The notes: a model not told the origin generated them from the letters alone. Positions 34,011 to 44,022 are shown, numbered from the stretch's first letter. The stretch: 64,000 nt of DNA from Sinomonas terrae (GCF_022539255.1 NZ_JAKZBV010000001.1:3472001-3536000), one strand, 5' to 3'. Made by a program: numbers and translations.

Positions 34011-35003
34011 ATGACCATGGAAGAGCGCGTGCTGGGGCGGACCGGCCGAAAGGTGTCCGCCATTGGTTTGGGAACATGGCAGTTGGGGTCGGACTGGGGC
34101 GACGTCGGCAAGGCCGAGGCTATGCAGGTCCTCGATGCCGCCGCCGAGTCAGGGGTGACGTTCTTCGACACCGCCGACGTCTATGGTGACGGCCGCAGCG
34201 AGCAGATCATCGGCGAGTGGCTCAGGGCCCATCCCGATGCCGGGGTCATGGTGGCGACCAAGATGGGACGCCGAGTTCCGCAGGTTCCCGAGAACTACAC
34301 TCTGGACAACTTCCGCGGGTGGCTCGACCGCTCGCGGGGCAACCTCGGACGCGACACCCTCGACTTGGTCCAGCTTCACTGCCCGCCGACCCCCGTCTAC
34401 TCCGACGACCGGGTCTTCGACGCCCTCGACCAGCTCGTCGATGAGGGCGTGATGCGCAGCTACGGCGTGAGCGTGGAGACCGCCGACGAGGCGCTGACCG
34501 CGATCGCACGGCCGAACGTGGCTTCGGTCCAGATCATCTTCAACCCCTTCCGGCTCAAGCCGCAGGAGAAGGTCCTCCCCGCCGCGAAGGATGCCGGCGT
34601 CGGCATCGTGGTGCGTGTACCGCTGGCGTCCGGCCTGCTCAGCGGGAAATACAGCCGGGACACCAAATTCTCGGAACACGACCACCGAAACTACAATCGC
34701 GACGGCTCGGCCTTCGACGTGGGCGAGACGTTTTCGGGAGTCGACTTCGAGCGGGGCCTCGATGCGGTCGCCGAGTTCCAGGAGCTCGTCCCCGAGGGCG
34801 TGACAACCGCTCAGGCCGCCTTGGCGTGGATCATCTCCCAGCCCGGGGTCACGACGGTGATCCCCGGGGCGAGGAACGCCGGCCAGGCGAAGGCGAATGC
34901 GGCAGCTGCCAACGCGGTGGACCGGCTTGGCCCGGAGTTCGACGGCGGGGTGCGCCGGATCTACGAGAAGTACTTCCGCGAGTCCGTCCACCCGCGCTGG
35001 TAG
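34011..35003 (+). CDS. aldo/keto reductase
   Basis: A 330-residue TIM-barrel NADPH-dependent carbonyl reductase. The catalytic tetrad is visible: Asp in FFDTADVYGDG with its Tyr, Lys in VATKMGRR and His in LVQLHCPPTP. The C-terminal cofactor loop is VTTVIPGARNAGQAKAN. The sequence MEERVLGRTGRKVSAIGLGT is typical of the YajO/tas-like branch. It follows the MDR dehydrogenase gene on the same strand, probably as an operon. Substrate unknown. Confidence 0.93.
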   Translation: MTMEERVLGRTGRKVSAIGLGTWQLGSDWGDVGKAEAMQVLDAAAESGVTFFDTADVYGDGRSEQIIGEWLRAHPDAGVMVATKMGRRVPQVPENYTLDNFRGWLDRSRGNLGRDTLDLVQLHCPPTPVYSDDRVFDALDQLVDEGVMRSYGVSVETADEALTAIARPNVASVQIIFNPFRLKPQEKVLPAAKDAGVGIVVRVPLASGLLSGKYSRDTKFSEHDHRNYNRDGSAFDVGETFSGVDFERGLDAVAEFQELVPEGVTTAQAALAWIISQPGVTTVIPGARNAGQAKANAAAANAVDRLGPEFDGGVRRIYEKYFRESVHPRW

Positions 35004-35015
35004 AACGAACCCCCG

Positions 35016-35363
35016 TTAGGCGATTCCCGGCTCCCGCTGGGCGGACGCCCGGTTGGCCTCGAGGAATGTCAGGATCAGCTCGCTCACGACGGCGCGCTGC
35101 CGGGGTGTGAGCTTCTCCGAGCCTTCCGGCAGGACGAACGGGTCCGGCTCGTCCTCTGCCGCGCCCACGAGCTCATCGAGCTCCATGCCGCTGAGACCCA
35201 TGGCCGCCGCGAGGCTTCTCCGGGGATCGCCGGTGGGCGCTTCTTCGCCCGAGACGACCGCTAGGACCTGGTTCGTGGACAGCCTCGCCTCGTTCGCCAG
35301 CGCGCTGACTGAATGGAACCCTGCCGAACGGATCGCGGTTGCCCATCGCTCCGGAATCTCCAC
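35016..35363 (-). CDS. XRE-like HTH protein
   Basis: A 115-residue protein with an N-terminal helix-turn-helix of XRE type (AIRSAGFHSVSALANEARLS, then TNQVLAVVSGEEA) and a helical C-terminal half with LTPRQRAVVSELILTFLEAN. It has the size of a small phage-like or antitoxin-like regulator. It converges on the AKR gene, 12 bases between stops. The target is unknown. Confidence 0.7.
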   Translation of the reverse strand: MEIPERWATAIRSAGFHSVSALANEARLSTNQVLAVVSGEEAPTGDPRRSLAAAMGLSGMELDELVGAAEDEPDPFVLPEGSEKLTPRQRAVVSELILTFLEANRASAQREPGIA

Positions 35364-35525
35364 AACTCGGCTCCTTCCGGGCGATCCACTCAGCCAACTC
35401 TAGGCCCCTGGCGCGGCATACCCCCGACCATCAGCATCAGCCGCTATGGGAGATAGGCTAGTGCCCGGTGTCCCCACGGGGCGCTGCCTGAGGCAATACC
35501 GCGGCGGATGCAAGGGAGAGGTGTC

Positions 35526-37658
35526 ATGGTTTCCCGGCCAAGTCTTCTCCGCCGGGCTGCCGACATCGCCGTCGCCTCCGACCCCGGGCTCGGCAGGCTC
35601 CAGCTCGGTCTCGCGGGGGCCGGCAACGTGGCCGCATGCATGCTCGTCGGCTACGGACTCGCCGTGCTGCTTCACGCGGGTGCGCAGGGCACCGTCGTCT
35701 TCATGCTGCTCAGCAGCGTCGTGGCGATGATCGGAACCAACGCCCTCGTCGACCACCGCATCAAAGCCAACGCGATCACGGCGGCGTACTTCCCGGTCGC
35801 CATGGGCGCCGGTCTCGCCTCCGGCACCCTGCTTGCGCCGAGCCAGCTGGCCTCGCTCGTCGGCTTCGTCGTCGTCATGTTCCTCGCCGTATGGGTGCGC
35901 CGGTTCGGGCTGGCCTACTTCTTCTACGGCTTCATGCTCTGGAACGGCTACTTCTTCGCATCCTTCCTCAAGACGACCCTCGGTGCGCTCCCTGCCATGC
36001 TCATCGCCATCGTCGTCGCTTCCGCGGTCGTGCTGCTGCTGAGCTGCACCGTGTTCCGGCGCCACCCGCGGCGCACTCTGGCTGCCGTGTTCCGAAGCAT
36101 GAACGCGCGCCAACGCGGCCTCGCGCGCGCCTGCATCGCGCTGATCGAGGCCGAGCCGGGGAGTACGGCTGCCGATCGCGCCTCCTTGGCCGTCTTTCGC
36201 GCCCGAGCACGCGTGACCGAGGCTGCGCTGATGAGCGACGGTTGGGCCGCACACGCCCCAGCGCTGCCCGAGGGCTGGACGGCGTCCACGCTGCGGGCCC
36301 GGCTGCTCGAACTGCAGCTCGGTTTCGACCGCCTGACAGTCGGAGCCCGCCAGCTCGCCGCCGCCAACGCCGGCCCGGCCGTGCGTCGCACCGCGATCGA
36401 CGCCCTCGGCGCGCTCGCCAACGCGAATCTCGCTCGAGCCCGTGAGGTCGCTGCAAGCCTCCCCGAACTGGCCTCCGAGGCACCTCGAGAGGTGCAGGCC
36501 GCGGCCGCCGACCTTCAGCGGGGATTCAGCGTTGTCACGTCGGTCCCGAACCGACCCGCGTTGAGCCGCGCCGTGCAGGAGAACGAACCCGAGTTTGTCC
36601 CCGCGGCTGGGCTCGTCCTCGGCCAGCTGCCGGGGATGCCGAGCGTGGCCTCGGACGTCGACCCCCGCGGCGGCAGTTGGAATCCACTCACCCGGCTGCA
36701 GTTCGCGACAAGGCAGGCCGTGCAGGTCGCGGTGGCCGGGACCCTCGCGATCCTGGTAGGCAGCCTCATCAGCGGACAGCGCTACTACTGGGCGGTCATC
36801 GCGGCGTTCGTCTCCTTTGCAGGAACCGGGACCCGCTTCGACACGATCCGGAAATCGCTGCTGCGGGTGCTCGGGACCCTCACCGGTCTTGTCGCAGGCG
36901 TCCTCGTCGCGCACCTCACCAATGGGCACGTCTTCGTCGCTCTGGCTGTGATCGTGGCGAGCATCTTCTGCGGCAACTATCTGATGCGCATCTCCTACGC
37001 GTACATGATCTTCTTCCTCACGATCATGCTCAGCGAGCTGTATGCCATTCTCGGCGAGTTTTCCGACCAGCTCCTGCTGCTGCGCCTCGGCGAGACTGCG
37101 GCCGGCGCCGCCGTCGGCATCGTCGTCGCCCTCGTCGTGACGCCAGTGAGCACTCGCGACACCATCAAGGCGGCCCAGAACTCGGTCGTCGCGGCGACTG
37201 CCGAACTGCTCGACACGCTGTACGAGCGCACCCTCGATCCCGCTTCCGTCACGAGCGACGCGATCGACGAGCGCGTCATCGCCGCGGACAATCAGCTGCG
37301 CCGGCTCATACTCGTCGGCGAGCCCCTCACCCGCTATCAGATCTGGGAGAACCGGCCGCGTGCGGTCCGGCGCCGCCTCACGCTGGTTGCCAACGTGGTG
37401 GCGACGGCGCGTTCGCTCAGCCATGCGGTACGCAAGCTGCGAGCCGCGGAGGACGAACTGGCCGCCGAGATCGCCAAGGTAGCCGACTTCGCGCGAACGG
37501 TCGCCGGCGTCACGAGAGAGGGAGCGTTGGCGCCGGATGTGCCCGTGCGTACCGGAGAGGCACTCGACCCCAGCACCCGCGCCATCACCTTGGGCCTGCC
37601 AACCCAGGCCTACTCAGCGCTCGACCGCCTTCAGACCCTGCTCAGGGAGCTGGCCTAG
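35526..37658 (+). CDS. FUSC-family inner-membrane protein
   Basis: A 710-residue membrane protein with two blocks of about five or six helices (about 25-170 and 410-550), each followed by a long cytoplasmic helical domain, the FUSC/YccS/aromatic-acid-exporter plan. The second block starts near ATRQAVQVAVAGTLAILVGS and includes QRYYWAVIAAFVSFAGTGTR, the best-conserved segment. Members export aromatic acids or fusaric acid. I prefer the ATG at 35526 over 35508 because AGGGAGAGG sits just before it. No partner membrane-fusion gene is nearby, as expected in a Gram-positive. Confidence 0.88.
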   Translation: MVSRPSLLRRAADIAVASDPGLGRLQLGLAGAGNVAACMLVGYGLAVLLHAGAQGTVVFMLLSSVVAMIGTNALVDHRIKANAITAAYFPVAMGAGLASGTLLAPSQLASLVGFVVVMFLAVWVRRFGLAYFFYGFMLWNGYFFASFLKTTLGALPAMLIAIVVASAVVLLLSCTVFRRHPRRTLAAVFRSMNARQRGLARACIALIEAEPGSTAADRASLAVFRARARVTEAALMSDGWAAHAPALPEGWTASTLRARLLELQLGFDRLTVGARQLAAANAGPAVRRTAIDALGALANANLARAREVAASLPELASEAPREVQAAAADLQRGFSVVTSVPNRPALSRAVQENEPEFVPAAGLVLGQLPGMPSVASDVDPRGGSWNPLTRLQFATRQAVQVAVAGTLAILVGSLISGQRYYWAVIAAFVSFAGTGTRFDTIRKSLLRVLGTLTGLVAGVLVAHLTNGHVFVALAVIVASIFCGNYLMRISYAYMIFFLTIMLSELYAILGEFSDQLLLLRLGETAAGAAVGIVVALVVTPVSTRDTIKAAQNSVVAATAELLDTLYERTLDPASVTSDAIDERVIAADNQLRRLILVGEPLTRYQIWENRPRAVRRRLTLVANVVATARSLSHAVRKLRAAEDELAAEIAKVADFARTVAGVTREGALAPDVPVRTGEALDPSTRAITLGLPTQAYSALDRLQTLLRELA

Positions 37659-38019
37659 TCCCGGCAGTCGGAACGACCGCCGAAACCGCCTCCCGCACCA
37701 CCGCCTCGGCGGCCGCCACCACCTCGGCTGCATCGGTCTCGCAGTCTTCAAGGGCCCGCGCTTCAAGGGCCCGCGCCGGGGCAAGTTGGAGAAGTTCTCG
37801 CGGCACAACCACTCGGCTGAACCCCTGGACGCGAGGTGTCTCGAGCTTCACCACAACCGCCTCCGGGCTCAGGTCCGGGAGCAGATGGACGATTTCGCCG
37901 GTGTCCCCCTCGACCACCCGCACTTGGCTGAAGAACGGGTCCTTCACGCCGCGGCGAAAAACCACGCTCTGTCCCACTGCGAACTGAGCATCCATGGGCG
38001 CACTGCAGCCTTCTGCCAT
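37642..38019 (-). CDS. hypothetical protein with SH3-like core
   Basis: A 125-residue protein. The first 65 residues look like a small beta-barrel (FAVGQSVVFRRGVKDPFFSQ, VRVVEGDTGEIVHLLPD); the rest is helical with RALEA/RALED repeats (15-bp units at 37746-37775) and an Ala/Val/Glu tail. The ATG at 38019 follows GGAGG. The 3' end overlaps the FUSC gene by 17 bases on the other strand. I do not recognise the family. Confidence 0.55.
   Translation of the reverse strand: MAEGCSAPMDAQFAVGQSVVFRRGVKDPFFSQVRVVEGDTGEIVHLLPDLSPEAVVVKLETPRVQGFSRVVVPRELLQLAPARALEARALEDCETDAAEVVAAAEAVVREAVSAVVPTAGTRPAP
37746..37775. repeat. 2 x 15-bp in-frame repeat
   Basis: CTTCAAGGGCCCGCG occurs twice in succession and encodes RALEA/RALED in the minus-strand gene. 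Confidence 0.8.
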
Positions 38020-38195
38020 CTCGAGACCTCCCCCAGAAACAATCTGAATAGCGCCAGGAGAATGATCTGCCCCCGGTGCGAGTCTCAACTTAGTGATCGT
38101 CCCGGTGGCGCAGGGAAGGACTTTGGTCCTAATTCGCCTTGACAGTTTCGGTCACGGGAGCGACAGCGAATAGATGGCTGCTTGGACGCCCTGCC

Positions 38196-38771
38196 CTATT
38201 CAGCAGACCGCAGGTCATAGACCATCTCGACCAGCGCGTCGTCGTACGTGGTCGCTTCCCGCAGCGAAAGCTGCACCGGGCCGCCCGAACCGAACCGCCG
38301 CCCTTGCCCGATCATCGACGGAGCGACGACGAGCCGCAGTTCGTCCACCTCGCCTAGGTCGAGGAGTTCCCGCACCAGGTTCAGGCTCCCCCAGCACCCG
38401 ATGTCGCCCTCGGACTCCGCCTTGATGCGCCGGATCGCCTCGCCCGTGTCCCCGGAGACCACCTCGCAGCTTCCGAGATCGCCCCAGGGCGCCTCGGCAT
38501 GAGAGTGCGAGAAGACGTACCGGCGCAGAGAGTTGAGCGCCGGGGCCAGCAACTCGCCAGCGGAGGCGTCCGTGGGCCAGAAGGCGCTGAAGCCCTCGTA
38601 GGTGCGAGCCCCCATGACCATTCCCGAGAGCCCCTCGATGAGTTCGCTCTGCCGTCTGGCGAAGCCTTCAGCGGAGCCTCCGATGAAGGGCTCCATGAAC
38701 GAAGTCCTCCCCTCCGGGTCCGCCGCAAAGCCATCCGCGCTGATCGTTTCCTGAACTATGAGCCGTCCCAT
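38196..38771 (-). CDS. dihydrofolate-reductase-fold (RibD C-terminal-like) protein
   Basis: A 191-residue member of the RibD-C/YwjB/YyaP group of DHFR-fold oxidoreductases. The core motifs are ISADGFAADPEG near the start, MVMGARTYEGFSAFWP and the closing LVREL-LDLGEVDELRLVVAP followed by GQGRRF. I start it at the Met of MGRLIVQETISADGF (38771); a Met 12 codons upstream is possible. The real substrate of these proteins is unknown. A second member lies at 46430. Confidence 0.85.
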   Translation of the reverse strand: MGRLIVQETISADGFAADPEGRTSFMEPFIGGSAEGFARRQSELIEGLSGMVMGARTYEGFSAFWPTDASAGELLAPALNSLRRYVFSHSHAEAPWGDLGSCEVVSGDTGEAIRRIKAESEGDIGCWGSLNLVRELLDLGEVDELRLVVAPSMIGQGRRFGSGGPVQLSLREATTYDDALVEMVYDLRSAE

Positions 38772-38852
38772 GGGGTCCACCGTTGCACTGGGGGCACGTC
38801 CCATCAAGGGTTGACGTGTTTGCCGTAGCGGATGCTCAGGCGAGCTCGGTCA

Positions 38853-39314
38853 TCAGGAGAGCTTCGCGCGGACGATATCGCTCGCCGTCTTGCCGTCGAA
38901 TCGGCCGGCGATCTCTGCCGTGACGGGCTTCATTACCTGCCCCATCTGACGCATGGTCAGCTCGAGGCCGGCTTCCCTGAGGCCCGCGATGACGTTGTCG
39001 ACGATCGCCTCGACCTCTTCGCGGGAGAGGGCCTTTGGCAGGTAGGCCTCGATCACCATCGCCTCGGCCAGCTCCCGGTCGGCGCGGTCGTGCTCGCCCG
39101 CCTCGTTGTAGATGGCGGCGGTCTCGCGACGCTTGGCCGCCTCCTTCTGGAGCAGGGACGTGACTTGCGCGTCGTCCAGAGCAATGGGGGTCTTGCCCGA
39201 CTTCTCGCGAGTCTCGATCTCGCCGAGAACGTTGCGGACGGTCTGGAGGGCGACCCTGTCGCCGTCCTTCATGTGCTTCACAACGTCAGCCTGGAGCTGG
39301 TCTTTGAGGGGCAT
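38853..39314 (-). CDS. YqeY/GatB-domain protein
   Basis: A 153-residue protein of the YqeY family, whose fold matches the tRNA-binding tail domain of GatB. Recognised from MPLKDQLQADVVKHMKDGDR, VALQTVRNVLGEIETREKSG and YLPKALSREEVEAIVDNVIA. A role in amidotransferase or tRNA metabolism is assumed but unproven. Length is standard. The ATG at 39314 was chosen to match the family start. Confidence 0.93.
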   Translation of the reverse strand: MPLKDQLQADVVKHMKDGDRVALQTVRNVLGEIETREKSGKTPIALDDAQVTSLLQKEAAKRRETAAIYNEAGEHDRADRELAEAMVIEAYLPKALSREEVEAIVDNVIAGLREAGLELTMRQMGQVMKPVTAEIAGRFDGKTASDIVRAKLS

Positions 39315-39410
39315 GGCTAGCCTTCTTCCTTCAGTTGGGATCGTAGGTCCGACGACGGCGCGGAGGCTACCTTCCCACCTCCGCAACCGCTTAGGGCGCT
39401 TGAGGCGGCG

Positions 39411-40301
39411 TCAGCGCGGCACGCGCACCCTGAGCGCGTCCGAATCGACGCGGATGGAGAGGACCTTGCTCTCCCCCAGATGGTCCCCGTCGAGCTGGAT
39501 GTCGTGCGGGCGGCTCGCTTCGATCCGTACCCTCGTGCCCCTGAAGTGGCCCAGATCCGGTGGGGAATGACGCCGGAATCGGCTCAGGAGGGTGCCTGCC
39601 ACCCGGAACCAACCCAGAACTCCTTGGGGTGCCACGGCGAGGACATCCAGGATCCCGTCATCGGGCTGGGCGCCTGGGAAGACCTCGACGTTGCCCTGAA
39701 TCCGCCCGCAGTTGCCCACCATGACTCCCCGTTGCCGCCGTTCGACGGCGAGGCGGCCGTCTACATCGACACGCATCCGATACGAGTCGCCCACGATGCT
39801 CTGCCCTGCCGAGACGACGTAGGCGAGCCACCCGGCCTTGGCCTTGAGGTCATCACTCGTGTTCGCCATGACCGTCGCGTTCAGGCCCATTCCCGCCATC
39901 ACGACGAAGGCGAGCTCTTCGTCGTCGTCCGCGGCCGCCCACGCGACGTCGATAAGCCGCTCCTGACCGGACAGCGCCACAGCGAACGCATCCTCGTGAG
40001 CATTGACGGGAATGCCCAGATTCCGGGCCAGGAGATTTCCCGTGCCGAGAGGCACCACCCCGAGGGGGATGCCTGTTCCCGCGAGCTCACCCGCCACTGC
40101 CCGCACTGTCCCGTCGCCTCCGGCGACCACCAGGGAGTCGGCGCCTCCTTCGAGTGCCTCACGGGCCATACCTCCACCCGGATCCTCGGCCGAGGTTTCC
40201 AGGACGATAGGCTCGGCGCCCCGTTCAGCACAGTGTGCCTCGAACAGGGCCCTGATCTCCTCAGCCCCCTGCTTGATCGGGTTGACGATCAGCGCTGCCA
40301 C
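39411..40301 (-). CDS. diacylglycerol/sphingosine kinase-like lipid kinase
   Basis: A 296-residue member of the DAGK catalytic-domain family. It has the ATP-binding GGDGTVRAVAGEL (about 61-73), GVVPLGTGNLLARNLGIP and a C-terminal beta-domain (EVFPGAQPDDGILDVLAVAP, then IEASRPHDIQLDGDHLG). It would phosphorylate a membrane lipid such as diacylglycerol at the cytoplasmic face. The GTG start follows GGAGGGTAA. It is upstream of yqeY on the same strand and downstream of a TetR gene. Confidence 0.9.
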   Translation of the reverse strand: MAALIVNPIKQGAEEIRALFEAHCAERGAEPIVLETSAEDPGGGMAREALEGGADSLVVAGGDGTVRAVAGELAGTGIPLGVVPLGTGNLLARNLGIPVNAHEDAFAVALSGQERLIDVAWAAADDDEELAFVVMAGMGLNATVMANTSDDLKAKAGWLAYVVSAGQSIVGDSYRMRVDVDGRLAVERRQRGVMVGNCGRIQGNVEVFPGAQPDDGILDVLAVAPQGVLGWFRVAGTLLSRFRRHSPPDLGHFRGTRVRIEASRPHDIQLDGDHLGESKVLSIRVDSDALRVRVPR

Positions 40302-40353
40302 TTACCCTCCCGGTGCTTGCCTCTCCCGCCTTCGACCCTACAGGGGCGAGCGT

Positions 40354-40938
40354 TCACGGGTTCGCCGAGAGCCGGGCTTCTTCACGCTCAGAAGGGCGGT
40401 AGAAAGCGATGAGCCGCTCGGCCATGCGCCTGCCTCTGGCCAGTCCGTCCACGTCCCCTTCGACCGCGGAAACCAGAGCGGCCTTGATGATGAACTGCAG
40501 GTCCCGCGCAAACTCCGCCGGATCGAGGAGCCCGGCCCTCTCCGCCATCCCGGCGAACCCGAGACGGAAGTGCTCTATATAGCTGGCGCAGGCCCGCCCG
40601 GCGGGGCTCTGGGGGCCGGACTCGATCAGGACATGGACGAACGAAGCCCCAAAAGGGAGACTCCCCGCCCAGAATCCCTCGAGGACGTCGAAGACGGCGA
40701 CCATGGCGTCAGGCCCTGATCCCCGGGCGCGCACGGCGTCCTCGATGGCCGCCCTGCGCCGCTCGTACATCTGGTCCAAGAAATCGAGAACGAGCTCGTC
40801 CTTCGAACGGAAGTGCTTGTAGAAGGTGGCCTTGGCCACTCCCGAGACCTCGATCAGCTCATCGACACCCACACTGCGAGTGCCCCTCTGAGCGAACAGC
40901 GGGAAGGATCTCTCTCTGATCTGCTGCTTCGCATCCAT
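40354..40938 (-). CDS. TetR-family regulator
   Basis: A 194-residue repressor. The N-terminal HTH (IRERSFPLFAQRGTRSVGVD, then ELIEVSGVAKATFYKHFRSK) and the helical ligand domain are typical. It resembles the TetR at 16966 (shared VSGVAKATFY-HF-SKDELVL pattern and 'GP-SP-GRA' region) and may sense a similar ligand. The lipid-kinase gene lies 52 bases downstream, so it may be co-regulated. No obvious palindrome was found in the 160 bases upstream. Confidence 0.88.
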   Translation of the reverse strand: MDAKQQIRERSFPLFAQRGTRSVGVDELIEVSGVAKATFYKHFRSKDELVLDFLDQMYERRRAAIEDAVRARGSGPDAMVAVFDVLEGFWAGSLPFGASFVHVLIESGPQSPAGRACASYIEHFRLGFAGMAERAGLLDPAEFARDLQFIIKAALVSAVEGDVDGLARGRRMAERLIAFYRPSEREEARLSANP

Positions 40939-41099
40939 ACGATCGCCTCTCTGCCAGACCTGCAGTGGTAACCATAGGTGCTGTTATGAAAAAAAGTTGT
41001 ATCAGAAACGCAGCCTTGTCGCCATCGCGGTCCACTCAGTCGGCAGAGCTGTTCTGCGCGACGGCGAGCGACAGGTCCAGCCAACGCTCGGGGTGGTGG

Positions 41100-42299
41100 T
41101 CACTGGCACTTCCCGGGATTGGCGGTGCACCACTGCTGGTACTGGGCGACGTTCGCCTGATGCTCGGCGTAGGTCGAGGCGAACTTCGTCTCGCCCGTGT
41201 CGAGGTTGACCGTGACCCAGTAGAGGTAGTTGTTCGCCGTCGGATGCGCCGCCGCCGCGACCGCCTTCGCCCCCGGCGAGCCGATCGGCCCGGGCGGGAG
41301 CCCCGGGTGCACGTACGTGTTGTAAGGGTTGCTCGCATCGGCCTTCTGCGCGTCCGTGAGCTGGACCGTCTTGGTCCCCAGCCCGTACGTGACCGTCGCG
41401 TCGGACTGGACGAGCCCGTTGGTCTGGTCGTTGGGCTTGAGCCGGTTGTAGATGGCGCCGGCGACGTTGCCGTAGTCGGCCCGCCCGCCCTCGGCCTGGA
41501 CGATGCTCGCCACGATCAGGTCCTGGTACTGCTTGGTCGGGTCCGTGATGCCGTCGGCCTTGAGCTCGTCCAGCGTGGTCGAGACCAGCTTCGAAACGAT
41601 GTCCTTCGCCGAGGTCCCCACCGGCAACTTGTACTCCCCCGGCGCCAGATAGCCCTCCAGGCTCTTCGCCTGCGGCGGAAGGCCGAACTGCTGCGGCTGG
41701 CTGTTCAGCGCGTTCAGGTCGTTCGGGTTCAGCCCTGCCGCCTGCGCGATCGTCGCCAGCGAGTCCGTGACCCGCATGCCCGCGCTGAGCGCGAAGTAGA
41801 TCACCGGAGCCGTGTTCCCCGCCAGGATCGACGCCGCATCCGAGGACTTCATCTGCTTCTTGAACGTGAAATCACCCGGATGGATCTTCCCGTTGGCATC
41901 AGCAAAGGCCTGAACGAAGGTATTGGCGTCCGCGACGACGCCGTCCTGCTGCAGTTCCTGCGCCACTTCCAGAGTGCCGGTGCCCGGCGGGACCGTGACC
42001 ACAACCTCACCCGTGCCGGGACCTGAGTAGTCGGTGACCTTGTCCATGCCGAGCGCGGACCGCAGCGCCAGAGCAGTCAGGACCGAACCAGCCACAACGA
42101 GAGCGATGACGACTCCCATGGCGATCGCGGCGTTCCGGAGCGGACGGGAGCGCCGGGGTGGGCGCTTCGATCCCGACGGGCGGCTCGCAGGCACGGCCGC
42201 CGGCTCCCCAGATGCACGCCCGGCGTCGGAGGCTCGCCGCCTCCCGACTGCCGAGAGCAAGTTGGCGGCCCCGGGCCGGATCTGACTCTTGGAGGTCAT
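41100..42299 (-). CDS. mltG: endolytic transglycosylase MltG (YceG-like)
   Basis: A 399-residue type II membrane protein. A basic head and a membrane helix (NAAIAMGVVIALVVAGSVLT, about 55-75) precede a LysM-like region (VTVPPGTGTLEVAQELQQDG) and the YceG catalytic domain with EGYLAPGEYKLPVGTS, SIVQAEGGRADYGNVAGAIY (catalytic Glu in QAEGG) and NPYNTYVHPGLPPGPIGSPG. It cuts nascent glycan strands near the membrane and sets their length. The ATG at 42299 follows a good GGAG-rich leader; an upstream extension lacks family features. It is not in the usual ruvX-aroE context here. Confidence 0.9.
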   Translation of the reverse strand: MTSKSQIRPGAANLLSAVGRRRASDAGRASGEPAAVPASRPSGSKRPPRRSRPLRNAAIAMGVVIALVVAGSVLTALALRSALGMDKVTDYSGPGTGEVVVTVPPGTGTLEVAQELQQDGVVADANTFVQAFADANGKIHPGDFTFKKQMKSSDAASILAGNTAPVIYFALSAGMRVTDSLATIAQAAGLNPNDLNALNSQPQQFGLPPQAKSLEGYLAPGEYKLPVGTSAKDIVSKLVSTTLDELKADGITDPTKQYQDLIVASIVQAEGGRADYGNVAGAIYNRLKPNDQTNGLVQSDATVTYGLGTKTVQLTDAQKADASNPYNTYVHPGLPPGPIGSPGAKAVAAAAHPTANNYLYWVTVNLDTGETKFASTYAEHQANVAQYQQWCTANPGKCQ

Positions 42300-42538
42300 C
42301 AACGATGTCCCTTGTTCCTGTCCCTGTTCTCCAGTTTCGGCGGCGGCTCCAGTCGTGCGGCACCCTGAACCCGCATTTCTTACCCTTCGCCGGACCAGGT
42401 GAAACAACCGCCCGGGGCCGACGCAGCCAAAAGTGCAGATATACATAGATAGGCAAGTTTACTTGCGTAGAGGCGGGTTTTGCTGTTCTATTGCCGAGGG
42501 CGTTAGCTGCGTCACATCCCTATGACCGGAAGGGCCAC

Positions 42539-43980
42539 ATGGCTGCATCACTGTTCGGGTCCCAAGACCTGAAGCACTCGATCAACACGCGCCAGCTGAC
42601 GATGATCGGCATCGGGGGCGTCATCGGCGCTGGCCTTTTCGTCGGAAGCGGAAGCGTGATCTCCTCCGCCGGCCCGGGAGTCGTCTTCGTCTACCTGTTC
42701 GTCGGCCTCATCGTCATCCTGGTCATGCAGATGCTCGCTGAGCTTGCGACCGCGAGCCCGGAGACAGGCTCGTTCTCGACCTATGCCTCCCGGGAACTCG
42801 GTTCGTGGGCTGGCCTTGCCGTCGGATGGCTGTACTCGTTCCACTGGTGCATCACAGTCGCCTTCGAGGCAATCGCCGGCGCCGCTATCGCCGCCCAGAT
42901 CGTCCCGGGCGTGCCCACCTGGCTCTACGCCTTGGCCTTCATGCTCATCCTGACCGGGGTGAATCTGGCCGCCGTGACCTCGTTCGCCCGCTTCGAGTTC
43001 TGGTTCTCCATGGTCAAGGTCGCGGCGATCGTCCTCTTCATCGTGATCGGGCTTGCCGCCGCCATCGGCCTGCTTCCGCACTTCGCTTCCCCCGGGGCCG
43101 CCAACCTCCTCGGGCGCGGAGGTCTCTTCCCGCACGGGGCAACGCCGGTGCTTCTTGCAACGCTGACCGTGTTCTTCTCCTACTTCGGTACGGAACTGGT
43201 CACCGTCGCCGCGGGTGAGGCCAAGGATCCGACCACTGCAGTTCGCAAGAGCATGCGCAGCGTAGCGTGGCGCATCATCATCTTCTACGTCGGGTCGATC
43301 CTCGTGGTGGTGACTCTCCTGCCGTCTAACGCTGCCGAGGTCACGAAGAGCCCCTACGCCGCGGTTCTGAACCTGCTCGGGATCCCGGGGGCACAGACGG
43401 TCATGAACCTCGTCGTCCTCACCGCCGTCCTCTCGTGCCTCAATTCGGGCATCTATTCCTCGTCCAGGATGCTGTTCTCGCTCTCGCGCCGCGGCGAGGG
43501 GCCGAGGGCACTCTCCCGGACGGGGCGTTCGGGAGTGCCGGTTACCGCTGTGCTCGCAGCCTCGAGCGCAGGCTTCCTGGCCGTGATCGCAAACTACTTC
43601 CTGCCGACCGGAACCGTCTTCACGTTCCTCATCACGTCCTCGGGCTCGGTCGCGGTCGTCGTATACCTGACCATCAGCGTGACGCACATCGTGTCCCGGC
43701 GGCGCAAGACCCCGGAAGAGGTCCGCGCGCTCAAGGTCAGGATGTGGGGCCACCCGCATCTGTCCTATCTGGTGGTGGCGGTGCTGGCGGTCATCGTCGG
43801 CGGTATGGCGCTGTCCCCGACGTCGCGCACGCCGCTTGCTCTGACAGCCCTCGTCACACCGCGATTGCTGCCACGGCCGGCGTCGTCCATCAAAAGGCCA
43901 GGAAGGGCGCCGCCGATCCCGCGCCCGCCATGGCCCAAGCAGGACCCCTGGAAGCGGCAGACGCAGCTCCCTCTGAATGA
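42539..43980 (+). CDS. APC-family amino-acid permease, 3' frameshift
   Basis: A 12-helix amino-acid permease of the GabP/ProY type: NTRQLTMIGIGGVIGAGLFV (residues 16-35), ETGSFSTYASRELGSWAGLA, FSYFGTELVTVAAGEAKDPT and LNSGIYSSSRMLFSLSRRGE. The frame from ATG 42539 slips near 43855: as given it runs past a strong terminator to 44074 with an unrelated tail. Removing two bases of TCACAC (43853-43858) restores TAIAATAGVVHQKARKG and a stop at 43980, just before the hairpin, giving 479 residues. This is an indel in a permease otherwise intact. Substrate unassigned; GABA, proline or aromatic amino acids are possible. Confidence 0.88.
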
Positions 43981-43988
43981 CACCACAC

Positions 43989-44022
43989 GCTGCCGCGCCC
44001 TCGACGCCGAGGGCGCGGCAGC
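43989..44022 (+). terminator. permease terminator
   Basis: A perfect 15-bp stem GCTGCCGCGCCCTCG with loop ACGC starts nine bases after the restored stop at 43980. It lies inside the apparent reading frame, which argues that frame is wrong past 43855. Confidence 0.85.

Noticed and set aside
35400..37424. A 674-codon minus-strand frame opposite the FUSC gene
   Set aside because: Antisense shadow in GC-rich DNA; no motifs, and the FUSC membrane pattern is on the plus strand.
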